Of a stretch of 64,000 nucleotides of DNA, positions 53,859 to 63,434 are shown piece by piece. The stretch is from NCBI GenBank assembly GCA_017528825.1, contig JAFXOI010000041.1, positions 40,570-104,569 of the forward strand, in the 5' to 3' direction. This DNA is from Elusimicrobiaceae bacterium (GTDB lineage Bacteria > Elusimicrobiota > Elusimicrobia > Elusimicrobiales > Elusimicrobiaceae). The notes below the pieces were generated by a model. The model was not told the DNA's origin. It saw only the letters and a program-made list of their open reading frames with translations, and made no database searches. The stretch's first letter is position 1; each line of letters starts with the position of its first letter. The translations under genes and the position numbers were made by a program.

Positions 53859-53894
53859 AAAAAGACTCCTCAAGTTTTCACTTAAGGAGTCTTT
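53859..53894 (-). terminator. Terminator of the autotransporter-OmpA operon
   Basis: On the minus strand AAAGACTCCTTAAG / CTTGAGGAGTCTTT with a 6-nt loop, followed by TTTTT. It lies just before the rplJ promoter. Confidence 0.8.
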
Positions 53895-53910
53895 AAATCT
53901 ATTTTCCTAC

Positions 53911-54375
53911 TTATTTTTCGCTATCTTTGATAAGTATGACATCTACGCGGCGGTTTTGAGCACGGCCTTCTCTGGTATCGTTAGAGGCAATAGGCTCATG
54001 ATACCCTTTCCCCTCCGTACGAACGGTATTGGGGTAATGCTGTTGCTCAAGAATCTGCTCCATAGAGCGAGCCCGCGCCACAGACAATCTGTCATTATAT
54101 TCTTCCGGTCCTATATTGTCCGTATGGCCCTCTATCAAAATGACAGTTTCGGGGTGAGCTTTAATATCTTTGTCTAGCGCTGCCATCTTTTCTCGATTCA
54201 CTTGGGCTACTTTACTGTCAAACTCAAAGTTGGCTACTTCAGGAAAAGAATAACGAACAATCACCGGATCCTGTGGTTCCGCTACTTTTTCTGTTGCAGT
54301 TTCTTGAACTCCTTTATGGCAAACGAAACATCCTGCCACCAACACGGAACTTAACAATACCAAGAGTTTTTTCAT
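53911..54375 (-). CDS. OmpA/Pal-type lipoprotein (second of tandem pair)
   Basis: A 154-residue lipoprotein: signal MKKLLVLLSSVLVAGC (lipobox VAGC), a short linker and an OmpA C-terminal peptidoglycan-binding domain: ILIEGHTDNIGPEEYNDRLS, then RARSMEQILEQQHYPN and REGRAQNRRVDVILI, with the conserved Asp and Arg that hold meso-diaminopimelate. It is anchored in a membrane by lipid and bound to the wall. It is a close paralogue of the gene 23 bp upstream. Third gene of the autotransporter unit. Confidence 0.9.
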   Translation of the reverse strand: MKKLLVLLSSVLVAGCFVCHKGVQETATEKVAEPQDPVIVRYSFPEVANFEFDSKVAQVNREKMAALDKDIKAHPETVILIEGHTDNIGPEEYNDRLSVARARSMEQILEQQHYPNTVRTEGKGYHEPIASNDTREGRAQNRRVDVILIKDSEK

Positions 54376-54398
54376 TTTCCTTTCCCTAATAGTAAGAT

Positions 54399-54884
54399 TT
54401 ATTTACCTTCTTTCACGAGTAGCACATCTACGCGACGGTTTTTGGCACGGCCTTCTTCCGTCTCGTTGGTGGCAATCGGAGCACTATATCCGGCACCATA
54501 AACACGAATTTGGTTCGGATAGCCTTGTTGTTCGATTACAGCCGCCACAGCATGTGCTCGTTCCAAAGATAAATTTTTATTATATTCTTCGGATCCGACA
54601 TTGTCCGTATGGCCTTCCACCAAAATCACGGCTTCGGGGTGGGCTTTAATGTCTTGATCCAAGTCTGCCATTTTGTCCATATCCGCTTGGGCTACTTTGC
54701 TATCAAATTCAAAGTTAGCCAGCTCTGGGAAAGAATGGCGCGTAATAATATCTTCTTCTTCTACTGCCACCTGTTGCTCTACAATCTTCGGAGCTTCTTT
54801 TTCAACTTCTTTGTCCGCTCCTCTGTGGCAGACAAAACAGCCTGCCACAAGAACGGAGCTTAACAGTACAAAAAGTTTTTTCAT
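54399..54884 (-). CDS. OmpA/Pal-type lipoprotein (first of tandem pair)
   Basis: A 161-residue lipoprotein: signal MKKLFVLLSSVLVAGC followed by FVCHRG, almost identical to its neighbour, then an acidic linker and the OmpA domain ILVEGHTDNVGSEEYNKNLS, ERAHAVAAVIEQQGYPNQIR, EEGRAKNRRVDVLLV. The near-identical signal sequences show a fairly recent tandem duplication. It begins 14 bp after the autotransporter stop, so it is probably cotranscribed and may tether the outer membrane where the autotransporter sits. Confidence 0.9.
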   Translation of the reverse strand: MKKLFVLLSSVLVAGCFVCHRGADKEVEKEAPKIVEQQVAVEEEDIITRHSFPELANFEFDSKVAQADMDKMADLDQDIKAHPEAVILVEGHTDNVGSEEYNKNLSLERAHAVAAVIEQQGYPNQIRVYGAGYSAPIATNETEEGRAKNRRVDVLLVKEGK

Positions 54885-54900
54885 GCGCTTCTCTCCTGCC

Positions 54901-57900
54901 TTACCAGGTATACGCTACACCCAAGTTGCCGTAGCAGTTGGTGGATTTGTTGTTGAGGCCCAAGTCCACGTTACCGAACAGGCTCCAATTGTTGTTGAGT
55001 GCGTAGTTCAAGCCCACTTGGCCGCTGAAATAGGTTCTTCCCAGTTCAGCACTGATGATGTCCATGCGGGTACCCGGCAAATCCAGAGACATATGCAACT
55101 TAGCATAGTCATTACCGATGAACTGTTTGACAGCCACAGAGGTGTACCAACCCAGTCTGTTCTTCACTTTACCGTCAAACTTGACACCTAAGCGAGCTTG
55201 CGAGTTGAATTGGTTTTTGCTTTCTACATGCAAGTTCAAGGAATCAGCACCGGTTTCGGTGAAGGATTGTTGATAAGCATAGCTATTCAACACACCCACG
55301 AACGGCTTAATATTCACCCAATCCGTGACGGCCCAGTTATAAGAACCTTCCAAGTCTAAGGCCAAGTTCCAGCCTTTGTAGTGTGCGTGAGCGGTGCGGC
55401 CCATGAAAGCAATAGATCTGTCGCCTTCATAAGATTGATAGCCGCCGGACAAGGTTCCTTTGAATACCCAGTCTCCGGGTCTCCAACCGGCATACACACC
55501 CAAGGTGGTATCTTCGACGTCTAAGTTGCCGCCGTGTTGGCGCAAGTCATTCTTGCCAAAGCCGGTGTATACACCGAGCAGCACATCTTCAGAGGAGCGG
55601 TCGTAGCCTACTAAGACACCGGACATATCGTTGGTAAAGCGCGGTGAATTTTCATCAGCGTACACTTTATCGTGTTGATTGTAATACTCTACCCACACAT
55701 TGTCATGGCAGGTGGGGCAATTGCCAGCAGACGGATTGCGTTTAGCAATTCTGTCATACACATGGGCAGTCTTGGCATTGAACAAGGTCGTCAAAGCACC
55801 GTTCGCATACAAGACACCATGGATGTCATTCAAAGCAGACTTCAAGGTAGAACCCGGATTAATTAATGTTACGTTCTGCGGGTTCAAGCCGCCCAATTCT
55901 TCTAATTGTAATAAGGCGTTGGTAATATCGCCACCGAATCCGGTAGATACTCTATCCATTGCAGTCGCTGCTTCTTTTTGGTTGCGGGACAAGTCTGCCG
56001 CAGCCGGAACGCTACCGTGTTCATAGTCAGTTGCTTTACGTTTAGCAACTAAGGCTACTTTGGTCGGATCGCTGTAATCTACTTCTACATCGATACGGCT
56101 GGCATCGTAATCGGTGATCGTACCGTCATAGGTAAATTCACCGGATACCGCACCGGATTCAATAATGTCAAAGCGTTTCCATTCAAAGTAACGTCCATTT
56201 TCGTTGGAAACGGTCAAGTTGGCACCGCTATTGATATTGGTGTTTCCGGTTACAACTAATTTATCGCTGGCCGGAGTTTCGTTAATTTCAATAGCCGTGG
56301 TGCTACCGTTGGCTAAGTTCAAGTCACCGGTGATGGTCAAGGTGTCAATGCTGTTGCCCGGAGCGATTGTAGCACCGGATTCTACATTGACGGTACCGGT
56401 AATGTTACCGTTACCTTGCAACTTGGCACCACTCTTAATATTCATTGTGGTGGCGGTTAAAGCGCGGTTCGCGGCAAACGTACCGGCCATAATATCTGCT
56501 TGAGCAGCGCTGAAAGCATTGCTTTGAACATTCAATTTAGCACTACCATTTTGTATGAAATTACCTAAGGTGTTGATTTCATTCAAATCAGCATCTGTGG
56601 TATCGTTAAATTCAACTATCGTACCGGCCGCGCCGTTGACAACATTATTAATGTTGCCGGTGTTGCCGATTAACTTACCTTCATCTACATAGGTATCACC
56701 CTCGTAGGTGTTGGAAGCCATCGCAAAAGTCATCGTCCCTGCGCCTTCTTTATGGAAGTCAGCAGCGGAGTCAATCGTACCTTGTAAGGTCAAGTCGTTG
56801 GCATTGATGACTTTAATATCATCGGCGGTGGTGGCACCGAGTAAGTTGCTGGTCAAGGTGCCTGCATTGCCTACGGCTAAGTAACCGTTGTCGGCGAATG
56901 TGACATCCCCTGTACCGATATTTTCTTGACCGGCTACTAATAAACCGGCCGCATTACCAATTAAGGTACCGCCTTCATAATTGTTCTGAGCAGTTAAGAT
57001 GGTATCGGCAGTGACTTGTACATCACCCGTACCATTAATCTTGCTGCTTCCGGTAGAAGCGGCGTTAAAGGCTAAGGTACCGCTATTGTTAATTTCGTTG
57101 GTTGCCACTAAGTTTTCGGCTGCACCGGTAATAGTGGAACCTTCGGCGTTGGTAATGTTGGTTTGGTCAATCAAGTGAGCAAGCGTTAAGTCCGCCGTAA
57201 CGTTCGTGTCACCTGTACCGCTAATCGTATTTTGAGTAGTACCACCGGCCAAGTTGACTGTACCAGCGTTGCTTACAGCAGCGTTCAAATAATCAGCTTG
57301 GGAGTTAATGGTACCGGTTGCGGCGTTATCAATCTTGTTGGTAGCGGTAATAGTAGCACTGTTGTCAATTACACCGCTGTTGGTTACCAACGTAGCATTA
57401 ATAGCACCGCTGTTTTCAAAGTTGGCACTGTTGGTGATACTGTCTTGCGTAATGGCTTGATCATTGATCAAATCACCATTGATATACATATCACCCGTAC
57501 CGGTAATCGTATCGTACACCACACCACCGGCTACGTTTAAAGTACCGTCGTTGGCAACTGTACCTGCCAAGTTATCGGCAGTAGAGTTAAGGGTACCGCC
57601 GACTTCATTGGTAATACCATCGGTGGCGGAAATAACGGCTTCGTTATTTACGGTACCGGTTTTGTTGGTGAAGGTTTTTGCTGTAATATCAGCATTGTTA
57701 GTCAAAGTGCCGTCTGTATTGACAACATCTTTTTGCGTAATAGCGGCATTGTTGACTACGTCGTTTTTAAAGTTGGTGGTACCGGTTGCATTGGTAATGA
57801 CGTTTTCGTTGGTACCGCCGGTTAAGTTCAATTCATTAGAGTTATCAATACCGTTGGCAAAGGCGAGCAAGTCCGCATCAGAGGTGAACTTCCCGTCATT

Positions 57901-60900
57901 GTCCAAGGAGGTTTGTTCAATATTACCTTGGTTGGTAATGACACCTGCCGCATCTACCTGTATATTACCTGTACCACTAATATCGTTGAGGTTGATGCCT
58001 TCACCTTGCAAGATCAATTTGCCGGTGCTGGCAATACCGTTCACAGTTGTCACATCATCAATGTCTTCAATGGTGAACTCACCTAAAGTGGCAATGTTAA
58101 TGGTATCTTGGTTAATGGTTTTGCCGGTAGCATGAGCGTGTGTTACATCTCCGGTTACATTCAAGGTACCGGTGGTGCCTTGAATCTTATTGGTGTTGGT
58201 ACCGGATTGCATTTCCAAGACACCTGCGTTATCGATGGCAGTGTTCAAGGTGACGTCATCCATATCGGTTGCCACAAAGGTAGCACCGTTGGCAATCGTC
58301 ATTTTTTCCTGAGTCACTACTTCCGTATTGGTCGTAGAACCTTGGATATACAAGTTACCTGTACCGGTAATTTTGTTGTCGTTATCACCATCGGTAATGT
58401 AATAATCACCGTTGTTGGTAATATCACCATCTACGCCGGTTCCATCTGTAATGAAAGATGCATTCGCAACGTTGGTTACATCACCGGTAATTAAACCGGC
58501 ATTATTGGTAAATACACCGCTGTTGGTAACATCGGCCAAGATATGAGCACCGTCGTTGGTAAAGTCACCATTGGCGGTTACCTTTAAGCCACCGTCTTGG
58601 TCAATGATAGCTTTATTGATTACTTCTCCGCTGACAGTTACAATGCCTGTACCGCTAATCGCGTTGGTGTTCGTACCGCCGGTTAATTCTAAACCGCTAG
58701 TCGTACTACTACCTACATTGTTGGTAATACCATTGGCAGAGGTCAGTAAGTCAGCATTCGTCTTTAAAGTACCGTTCGTAATGGTAATATTGTCTTGGCT
58801 GATAGAAGCGCTGTTGGTAATTGTTTTACCGGAATTGTTAATGGTTAAAGAACCGGTTCCGGTAATAACGTTACCGTTTGCTTCACCGCCGTTCCAGATT
58901 AAATCTCCGTCGTTGGCAACGGCCGCGCTGATGCTTTCGCTATTGCTGGTTAAAGAAGCATTGGAGGCAATGTTAACGAGGCTTTGTTCAATAGAAGCAC
59001 CAGCTTGTACTTCGGTATCGCCCAAGATGTTTAAGGTACCCGTACCGGAAATTTTACCGTTGTGAGAACCGTCTTTGACGATATCAGCATCAACTAAGTC
59101 TGTGGTACCGCGGTTGTCCAATTTGGCAAGCACATCTGTGGCTGTACCATAGTGGGCACCGGTATTGACGGTAATTTCGCTTTCAATATCGGCCATGTTT
59201 TGTACGGTACCGTCAATATACACCATACCAGCACCGGAGATTGCATTTGAGTTATCCCCGCTGGTGAAGGAAATAGCATCGGTCGTGGCGGTCAATGTAA
59301 TGCCGCCGGTAGTGGTCAAGGCATCGGCCGCGGTGGTCAATTTACCGCCGTTTACGGTAATGGTAGCTTGCTCAATGGTAGATTGGTTGCTCACATCACC
59401 GCCGATGGTCATAGAACCCGTTCCGCCAATGGCGTTGGTGTTGGTACCGCCGGTTAAGGTTAAACCGCTGGCCACATTGTTGGTAATACCATTAGCAGAG
59501 GCTAGCAAATCTGCATTGGAAGATAAGGCACCTGCTGTAATGGTAATATTGCTTTGGCTAATCGCCGCATTGTTGGCAATCGTACCGCCGGTGATATTTA
59601 ATTTACCATCTCCGGTTACGGCGTTATTATTGGATGTACCGCCGTTCCAGGTCATGGTACCTTGGTTTTCAATCGCCGCGGTTACCGTGTTGGCAGAGGT
59701 AGTGAAATTGCCAGCATTGCCCACGACGACTTTGTCTTGTGTAATGGTACCGCTGTTGGAAGTAGTACCCAAGATATTCGTCGTACCGGTACCGGTAATG
59801 GCAATACCGTTATCGCCGTTTGTAATATTATAAGTACCACTGTTGGCTAAAGCACCGTTAATGTTGCCACCCAAAGAAGTTAAGGTGCCTGTATTGTTAA
59901 TAGCCGCAGTAATCAAAGCATTGTTGGTTAAATTGGCGCTGTTGGTTACAGCATATTGGGTAATAGCGGCTTCGTTGGTAGCATCACCCGTAAAGTTGGT
60001 GGTACCCAATGCATTGGAGATTACGCTATTGTTGGTTCCACCGGTGACATTATAGATACCGGCGTTGGCAATCGCCCCACCCATTAAGTCTGCATTAGAG
60101 GTTAAAGTACCTGCACCGCTAATGCTCACATCTTGACCAATGTTGGCTTCGTTGGCCACCGTACCGTCGATTACGGTCGTACCGCCGCCGGTAATGGCAT
60201 TGGTATTGGTGCCCGCGGTGAAGGTTAAACCTTCTGCCACATTATTGGTAATACCCGAGGTGGTGGCCAGTAAATCAGCCTTGCTGGCTAATTTACCGTT
60301 TCCGCTAATTTCAATAGCGCCTTGGGTAATCGTGTTAGTATTGATAATATCACTGTCGCCGGTGATTTCCAATTTACCGGTACCGGTGATAACATTTTGA
60401 TTAGCCGTACCGGCGTTGAAAGTTAATGTACCGGCGTTGTCAATCGCAGCGATTACATTGCTAGAAGAGGTAGTTAACGAACCGGAAGTGGCAATATTCA
60501 AATAATTTTGTTGAATAGAACCATTGCCTGTGTTTTCAACATCACCTAAAATATTGGTGGTACCGGTTCCGTAAATAACATTAGCATTATCACCATCGGT
60601 AATATTATAAGTACCGGTGTTGGTAATCTGACCATTATTGGTAATGGTAATCAAGTCTGCCGCAGAGGTTAAAGTACCACTGTTGACTACATCAGTTGCA
60701 GTAATCGCAGCGTTGTTGGTTAAGTTAGCACTGTTGGTTACTGTAGTTTGGGCAATAGTGGCATTGTTTGTAGCATCACCGGTAAAGTTGGTAGTACCGT
60801 CGCCGGTAATAGCATTGGTAGCGGCTAAGGTACCGCCGGTAATGTTGAAGTCACCTGCGGTGTTAGCAATACCATTTGTAGCAGCAATCAAATCTGCATT

Positions 60901-62886
60901 GGTATTAAAGGTACCATTGTTGGTCAACACATTGGTCAAGGTAATATGACCGGTGTTGTCAAAAGTACCATTGTTGATTAAAGTTTTTTGAGCAATGGTG
61001 CCGCTGTTGGAAGAAATACCGGTACCGCTTGTTGTTATAGTACCTGCGCCGGCAATTTCATTGGTATTTTTAAAGTTGTCGGCAATTACAGCACCTTCGT
61101 TCGTAAATACACCGCTGTTGGTTACGGTGCCTTGTTCAATGATGGCACCTGCGGCGTTGGTTACATAGCCGGTCATATCTACGCGGCCGTCACCAGTAAC
61201 TTTGCTGGTATTGGTCCCGCCGGTGTAATTAATGGTTCCGGCATTGACGATACCATCTGTGGTATCTGTAGCTTTGAAGTCATCGGCGTTGGTGGTTACC
61301 ACTGCACCGTTAGCTACATTAATATTTTTTTGATTGATAGAACCGTTGTTGGTTAAATCTTTTTCAATATCTGTGACACCTGCACCCGTTACATTAACAG
61401 ATAAAGTGCCTTTTTCATTTAAAATTAATTGTCCTGCGTTGGCTACATCACCGCCCAAGTTATCAGGGTCGGTGTACAACTTAGCAGTGTCCTCGTTGGT
61501 AATGGCAGCGAGCAAGAAACCGTTGTTGGTTAATGTGCCACCTGCTTTATTTAAGATAGAGGTTTGGGTAATGTCGGCATTGTTGGTTACGGTGTTAGAG
61601 AATACGGTAGCACCGGTGCCGTTCACTTCGTTAGAGTTGATACCGCCGGTTAAGTTCAATGTACCTTCGTTAAAGATTTCAGTAACGGTGGATAAAGTGT
61701 TGGCATTGGCGGTAAGGGTAGAATTGGAATTGACTTGAATGGTGTCTTGAGAAATCAAACCATTCGTTGCATCTACTACTACTTCTCCGGGGGCAACCAC
61801 TTGGGTTAAACCATTATTGCCGGTGATGGCTACATCCAAAGTACCGGCTTGACTTAATCTAACAGTACCGGCATTGTCCACGGCTCCGTCCAAGTTGTCC
61901 GGATCGGTCACTAAGGAAGATCCGGCATCTACTGTGGTAGCCGCCGCGAGCAAACCAAAGTTATCCATGGTAGCATTGTTGGTGATGGTTAGGCTATCTT
62001 GTGTAATATCATACAGGTTGTTTAAGTCCGCCGTAATGGTGGTATCACCGGTACCGGTGATATCGCCTTGGAGAGTACCGCCGGCTAAATTAAGCGCGCC
62101 GTTATTGGCTATGTCACCAACTAAGTTTTCAGCAACAGAATTGATTGTACCTGCATTGGTAATAGCGGCTGTAATGTCGGCGCTGTTATCAAGGGTAACG
62201 CCGCTGTTAACGGTTACAGTTCCTTGGGTAATAGCATAGCCGTTGGTTAAGTTCGCCGTGATGGTGGTATTACTGTTGGTGCCACCGGTAATGGTGTTTC
62301 GCACCGTACCGCCGGCTAAGTTCAGTTGGCTATTGTTAGTAACTGCACCGTTTAAGTTATTGGCAGTAGAAGTTAATGTCCCTTCGTTGGTAATCGTAGT
62401 GGCAGTAATAAGAGCATTGTTGGTCAAAGTAGCACTATTGGAAACAGTGTTTTGGGTAATAGCATTGGCATTAGTAGTAGTGGTACCGCCAAAAACAAAA
62501 TTACCGCCTCCTGTTATTGTACCGTTAGATAAGCTGCTTCCCGTATAAGTCATGGTACCGGCGTTGACGACGCTACCTGACAACGTGTTAGCTACGGTAA
62601 ATTCAGTTACACCACCGCCGATATTAAACAGCGGGTTGGAAGTAGTCTGATTCAAGGAATAACCTGTGATGATATTCCCATTATAATTAACAGCAATTGT
62701 GCTATCCGCATCTAATGCTGTCGTTACATTGTAACTTTTTCCGGGGGTGATGGTTTGAATATATGTTCTCAAATCATCCCAGTCGGATACGTCCGTCGCG
62801 GCAAACACAAAACCGGTTTGCTGCATCATGAACGCACAAATCACTGTAACGGAAAGTATTTTTTTCATTACCTTCGTTAAGGACAT
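54901..62886 (-). CDS. Giant autotransporter adhesin-like protein (type V secretion)
   Basis: A 2661-residue protein. Signal peptide about 1-29 (cut after FVFA). The passenger (about 30-2270) is built of short imperfect repeats rich in Asn, Thr, Gly and Ile (recurring units such as GTNTNAITGTG, NNATIAQ, TNSANLTNN), fitting a long right-handed beta-helix. An autotransporter-associated strand repeat (NTYEGDTYVDEGKLIGN) lies near 2030-2050. A linker with CPTCHDN precedes the 12-strand barrel (about 2395-2661), which ends in GVAYTW with a terminal aromatic residue as BAM requires. It is exported by Sec and displayed on the surface; adhesion is inferred. GGAG lies nine bases before the ATG. It heads an operon with two OmpA-type lipoproteins. 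Confidence 0.92.
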   Translation of the reverse strand: MSLTKVMKKILSVTVICAFMMQQTGFVFAATDVSDWDDLRTYIQTITPGKSYNVTTALDADSTIAVNYNGNIITGYSLNQTTSNPLFNIGGGVTEFTVANTLSGSVVNAGTMTYTGSSLSNGTITGGGNFVFGGTTTTNANAITQNTVSNSATLTNNALITATTITNEGTLTSTANNLNGAVTNNSQLNLAGGTVRNTITGGTNSNTTITANLTNGYAITQGTVTVNSGVTLDNSADITAAITNAGTINSVAENLVGDIANNGALNLAGGTLQGDITGTGDTTITADLNNLYDITQDSLTITNNATMDNFGLLAAATTVDAGSSLVTDPDNLDGAVDNAGTVRLSQAGTLDVAITGNNGLTQVVAPGEVVVDATNGLISQDTIQVNSNSTLTANANTLSTVTEIFNEGTLNLTGGINSNEVNGTGATVFSNTVTNNADITQTSILNKAGGTLTNNGFLLAAITNEDTAKLYTDPDNLGGDVANAGQLILNEKGTLSVNVTGAGVTDIEKDLTNNGSINQKNINVANGAVVTTNADDFKATDTTDGIVNAGTINYTGGTNTSKVTGDGRVDMTGYVTNAAGAIIEQGTVTNSGVFTNEGAVIADNFKNTNEIAGAGTITTSGTGISSNSGTIAQKTLINNGTFDNTGHITLTNVLTNNGTFNTNADLIAATNGIANTAGDFNITGGTLAATNAITGDGTTNFTGDATNNATIAQTTVTNSANLTNNAAITATDVVNSGTLTSAADLITITNNGQITNTGTYNITDGDNANVIYGTGTTNILGDVENTGNGSIQQNYLNIATSGSLTTSSSNVIAAIDNAGTLTFNAGTANQNVITGTGKLEITGDSDIINTNTITQGAIEISGNGKLASKADLLATTSGITNNVAEGLTFTAGTNTNAITGGGTTVIDGTVANEANIGQDVSISGAGTLTSNADLMGGAIANAGIYNVTGGTNNSVISNALGTTNFTGDATNEAAITQYAVTNSANLTNNALITAAINNTGTLTSLGGNINGALANSGTYNITNGDNGIAITGTGTTNILGTTSNSGTITQDKVVVGNAGNFTTSANTVTAAIENQGTMTWNGGTSNNNAVTGDGKLNITGGTIANNAAISQSNITITAGALSSNADLLASANGITNNVASGLTLTGGTNTNAIGGTGSMTIGGDVSNQSTIEQATITVNGGKLTTAADALTTTGGITLTATTDAISFTSGDNSNAISGAGMVYIDGTVQNMADIESEITVNTGAHYGTATDVLAKLDNRGTTDLVDADIVKDGSHNGKISGTGTLNILGDTEVQAGASIEQSLVNIASNASLTSNSESISAAVANDGDLIWNGGEANGNVITGTGSLTINNSGKTITNSASISQDNITITNGTLKTNADLLTSANGITNNVGSSTTSGLELTGGTNTNAISGTGIVTVSGEVINKAIIDQDGGLKVTANGDFTNDGAHILADVTNSGVFTNNAGLITGDVTNVANASFITDGTGVDGDITNNGDYYITDGDNDNKITGTGNLYIQGSTTNTEVVTQEKMTIANGATFVATDMDDVTLNTAIDNAGVLEMQSGTNTNKIQGTTGTLNVTGDVTHAHATGKTINQDTINIATLGEFTIEDIDDVTTVNGIASTGKLILQGEGINLNDISGTGNIQVDAAGVITNQGNIEQTSLDNDGKFTSDADLLAFANGIDNSNELNLTGGTNENVITNATGTTNFKNDVVNNAAITQKDVVNTDGTLTNNADITAKTFTNKTGTVNNEAVISATDGITNEVGGTLNSTADNLAGTVANDGTLNVAGGVVYDTITGTGDMYINGDLINDQAITQDSITNSANFENSGAINATLVTNSGVIDNSATITATNKIDNAATGTINSQADYLNAAVSNAGTVNLAGGTTQNTISGTGDTNVTADLTLAHLIDQTNITNAEGSTITGAAENLVATNEINNSGTLAFNAASTGSSKINGTGDVQVTADTILTAQNNYEGGTLIGNAAGLLVAGQENIGTGDVTFADNGYLAVGNAGTLTSNLLGATTADDIKVINANDLTLQGTIDSAADFHKEGAGTMTFAMASNTYEGDTYVDEGKLIGNTGNINNVVNGAAGTIVEFNDTTDADLNEINTLGNFIQNGSAKLNVQSNAFSAAQADIMAGTFAANRALTATTMNIKSGAKLQGNGNITGTVNVESGATIAPGNSIDTLTITGDLNLANGSTTAIEINETPASDKLVVTGNTNINSGANLTVSNENGRYFEWKRFDIIESGAVSGEFTYDGTITDYDASRIDVEVDYSDPTKVALVAKRKATDYEHGSVPAAADLSRNQKEAATAMDRVSTGFGGDITNALLQLEELGGLNPQNVTLINPGSTLKSALNDIHGVLYANGALTTLFNAKTAHVYDRIAKRNPSAGNCPTCHDNVWVEYYNQHDKVYADENSPRFTNDMSGVLVGYDRSSEDVLLGVYTGFGKNDLRQHGGNLDVEDTTLGVYAGWRPGDWVFKGTLSGGYQSYEGDRSIAFMGRTAHAHYKGWNLALDLEGSYNWAVTDWVNIKPFVGVLNSYAYQQSFTETGADSLNLHVESKNQFNSQARLGVKFDGKVKNRLGWYTSVAVKQFIGNDYAKLHMSLDLPGTRMDIISAELGRTYFSGQVGLNYALNNNWSLFGNVDLGLNNKSTNCYGNLGVAYTW

Positions 62887-62969
62887 TTAGTTGCTCTCCT
62901 TTATAATTTTTTGATTTTAATATGACACAGAACCCCAAACGAACGTTTGTGGTTCAAACTAACTGTTAC

Positions 62970-62999
62970 ATTTTATCAATATATTTGCGCGAAATGCAA
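62970..62999 (-). promoter_or_regulatory. Candidate autotransporter promoter
   Basis: Minus strand: TTGCAT (62999-62994), an 18-bp spacer, TAAAAT (62975-62970). The palindromic core at 63007-63021 lies just upstream of the -35, in the same relative place as in the two phase-variable prepilin promoters. Confidence 0.5.
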
Positions 63000-63006
63000 G
63001 CATTTT

Positions 63007-63086
63007 TTTCTCGTCGATAAAAATGCTTTAAAAAGGCCTTGATGTTTTGTCAGAAAATATATTTTTTACAATTTCTCGTCGAGAAA
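63007..63086. repeat. Two copies of a TTTCTCGTCGA(G/T)AAA palindromic element
   Basis: TTTCTCGTCGATAAA (63007-63021) and TTTCTCGTCGAGAAA (63072-63086), each followed by A-rich sequence and ATGCTTT, 65 bp apart and upstream of the autotransporter promoter. The core matches the prepilin elements at 4594 and 12167. Likely operator sites. Confidence 0.55.
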
Positions 63087-63159
63087 ATGCTTTTTTATAT
63101 TATCCATCCATGCACGGTATAGTGGAGCACTCTTATGATTTTCAAATTTTTCTCTGCTC

Positions 63160-63233
63160 GTCATCCCGCAATGTCGTAATGCGGGGTATAATGTTGTTAC
63201 GCTATACCCCGCACAAAAACTCTGCGGGGTGAC
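63160..63233. repeat. Nested palindromic repeat element
   Basis: Outer arms GTCATCCCGCA (63160-63170) and TGCGGGGTGAC (63223-63233) enclose inner arms TGCGGGGTATA (63180-63190) and TATACCCCGCA (63203-63213). It is noncoding and compact, like a miniature inverted-repeat element. The rest of the gene-free stretch from 62887 to 63529 holds the promoter, operators, the RNA candidate and the hairpin listed separately. Confidence 0.55.
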
Positions 63234-63317
63234 AACAAAAGAAGCACACAAAGCAACTATAAATTCGTAACATAATTTCTGCCGTTCATCTATAAGCGGT
63301 ATAGTAGAAGATTATAT

Positions 63318-63423
63318 GATTTTTCAAAACCGCTTTTAGTTGGCGGGATTAGTTGCCCGTATAGGCGTGGCGGAGTCACGTCAAGGGCAAGAGACCGCCA
63401 AATAAACAGGTTTTGGAAAATTG
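63318..63423. ncRNA. Candidate structured RNA, long irregular hairpin beside the rRNA operon
   Basis: The whole ~105-nt segment folds on itself: outer stem ATTTTTCAAAACC / GGTTTTGGAAAAT (63319-63331 with 63409-63421), a large internal loop, TTGGCGG/CCGCCAA (63340-63346 with 63395-63401), TTGCCC/GGGCAA (63353-63358 with 63385-63390) and CGTG/CACG with a 7-nt loop. A TATAGT at 63300-63305 could start it on the plus strand. The stem-bubble-stem plan recalls 6S RNA but it is shorter than usual and I cannot identify it. Strand unresolved. Confidence 0.4.
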
Positions 63424-63434
63424 TTTATCAGTAA

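Noticed and set aside
55000..62800. CRISPR-like direct repeats
   Set aside because: The repetitive DNA here is in frame and encodes the autotransporter passenger repeats; spacing and sequence vary continuously.
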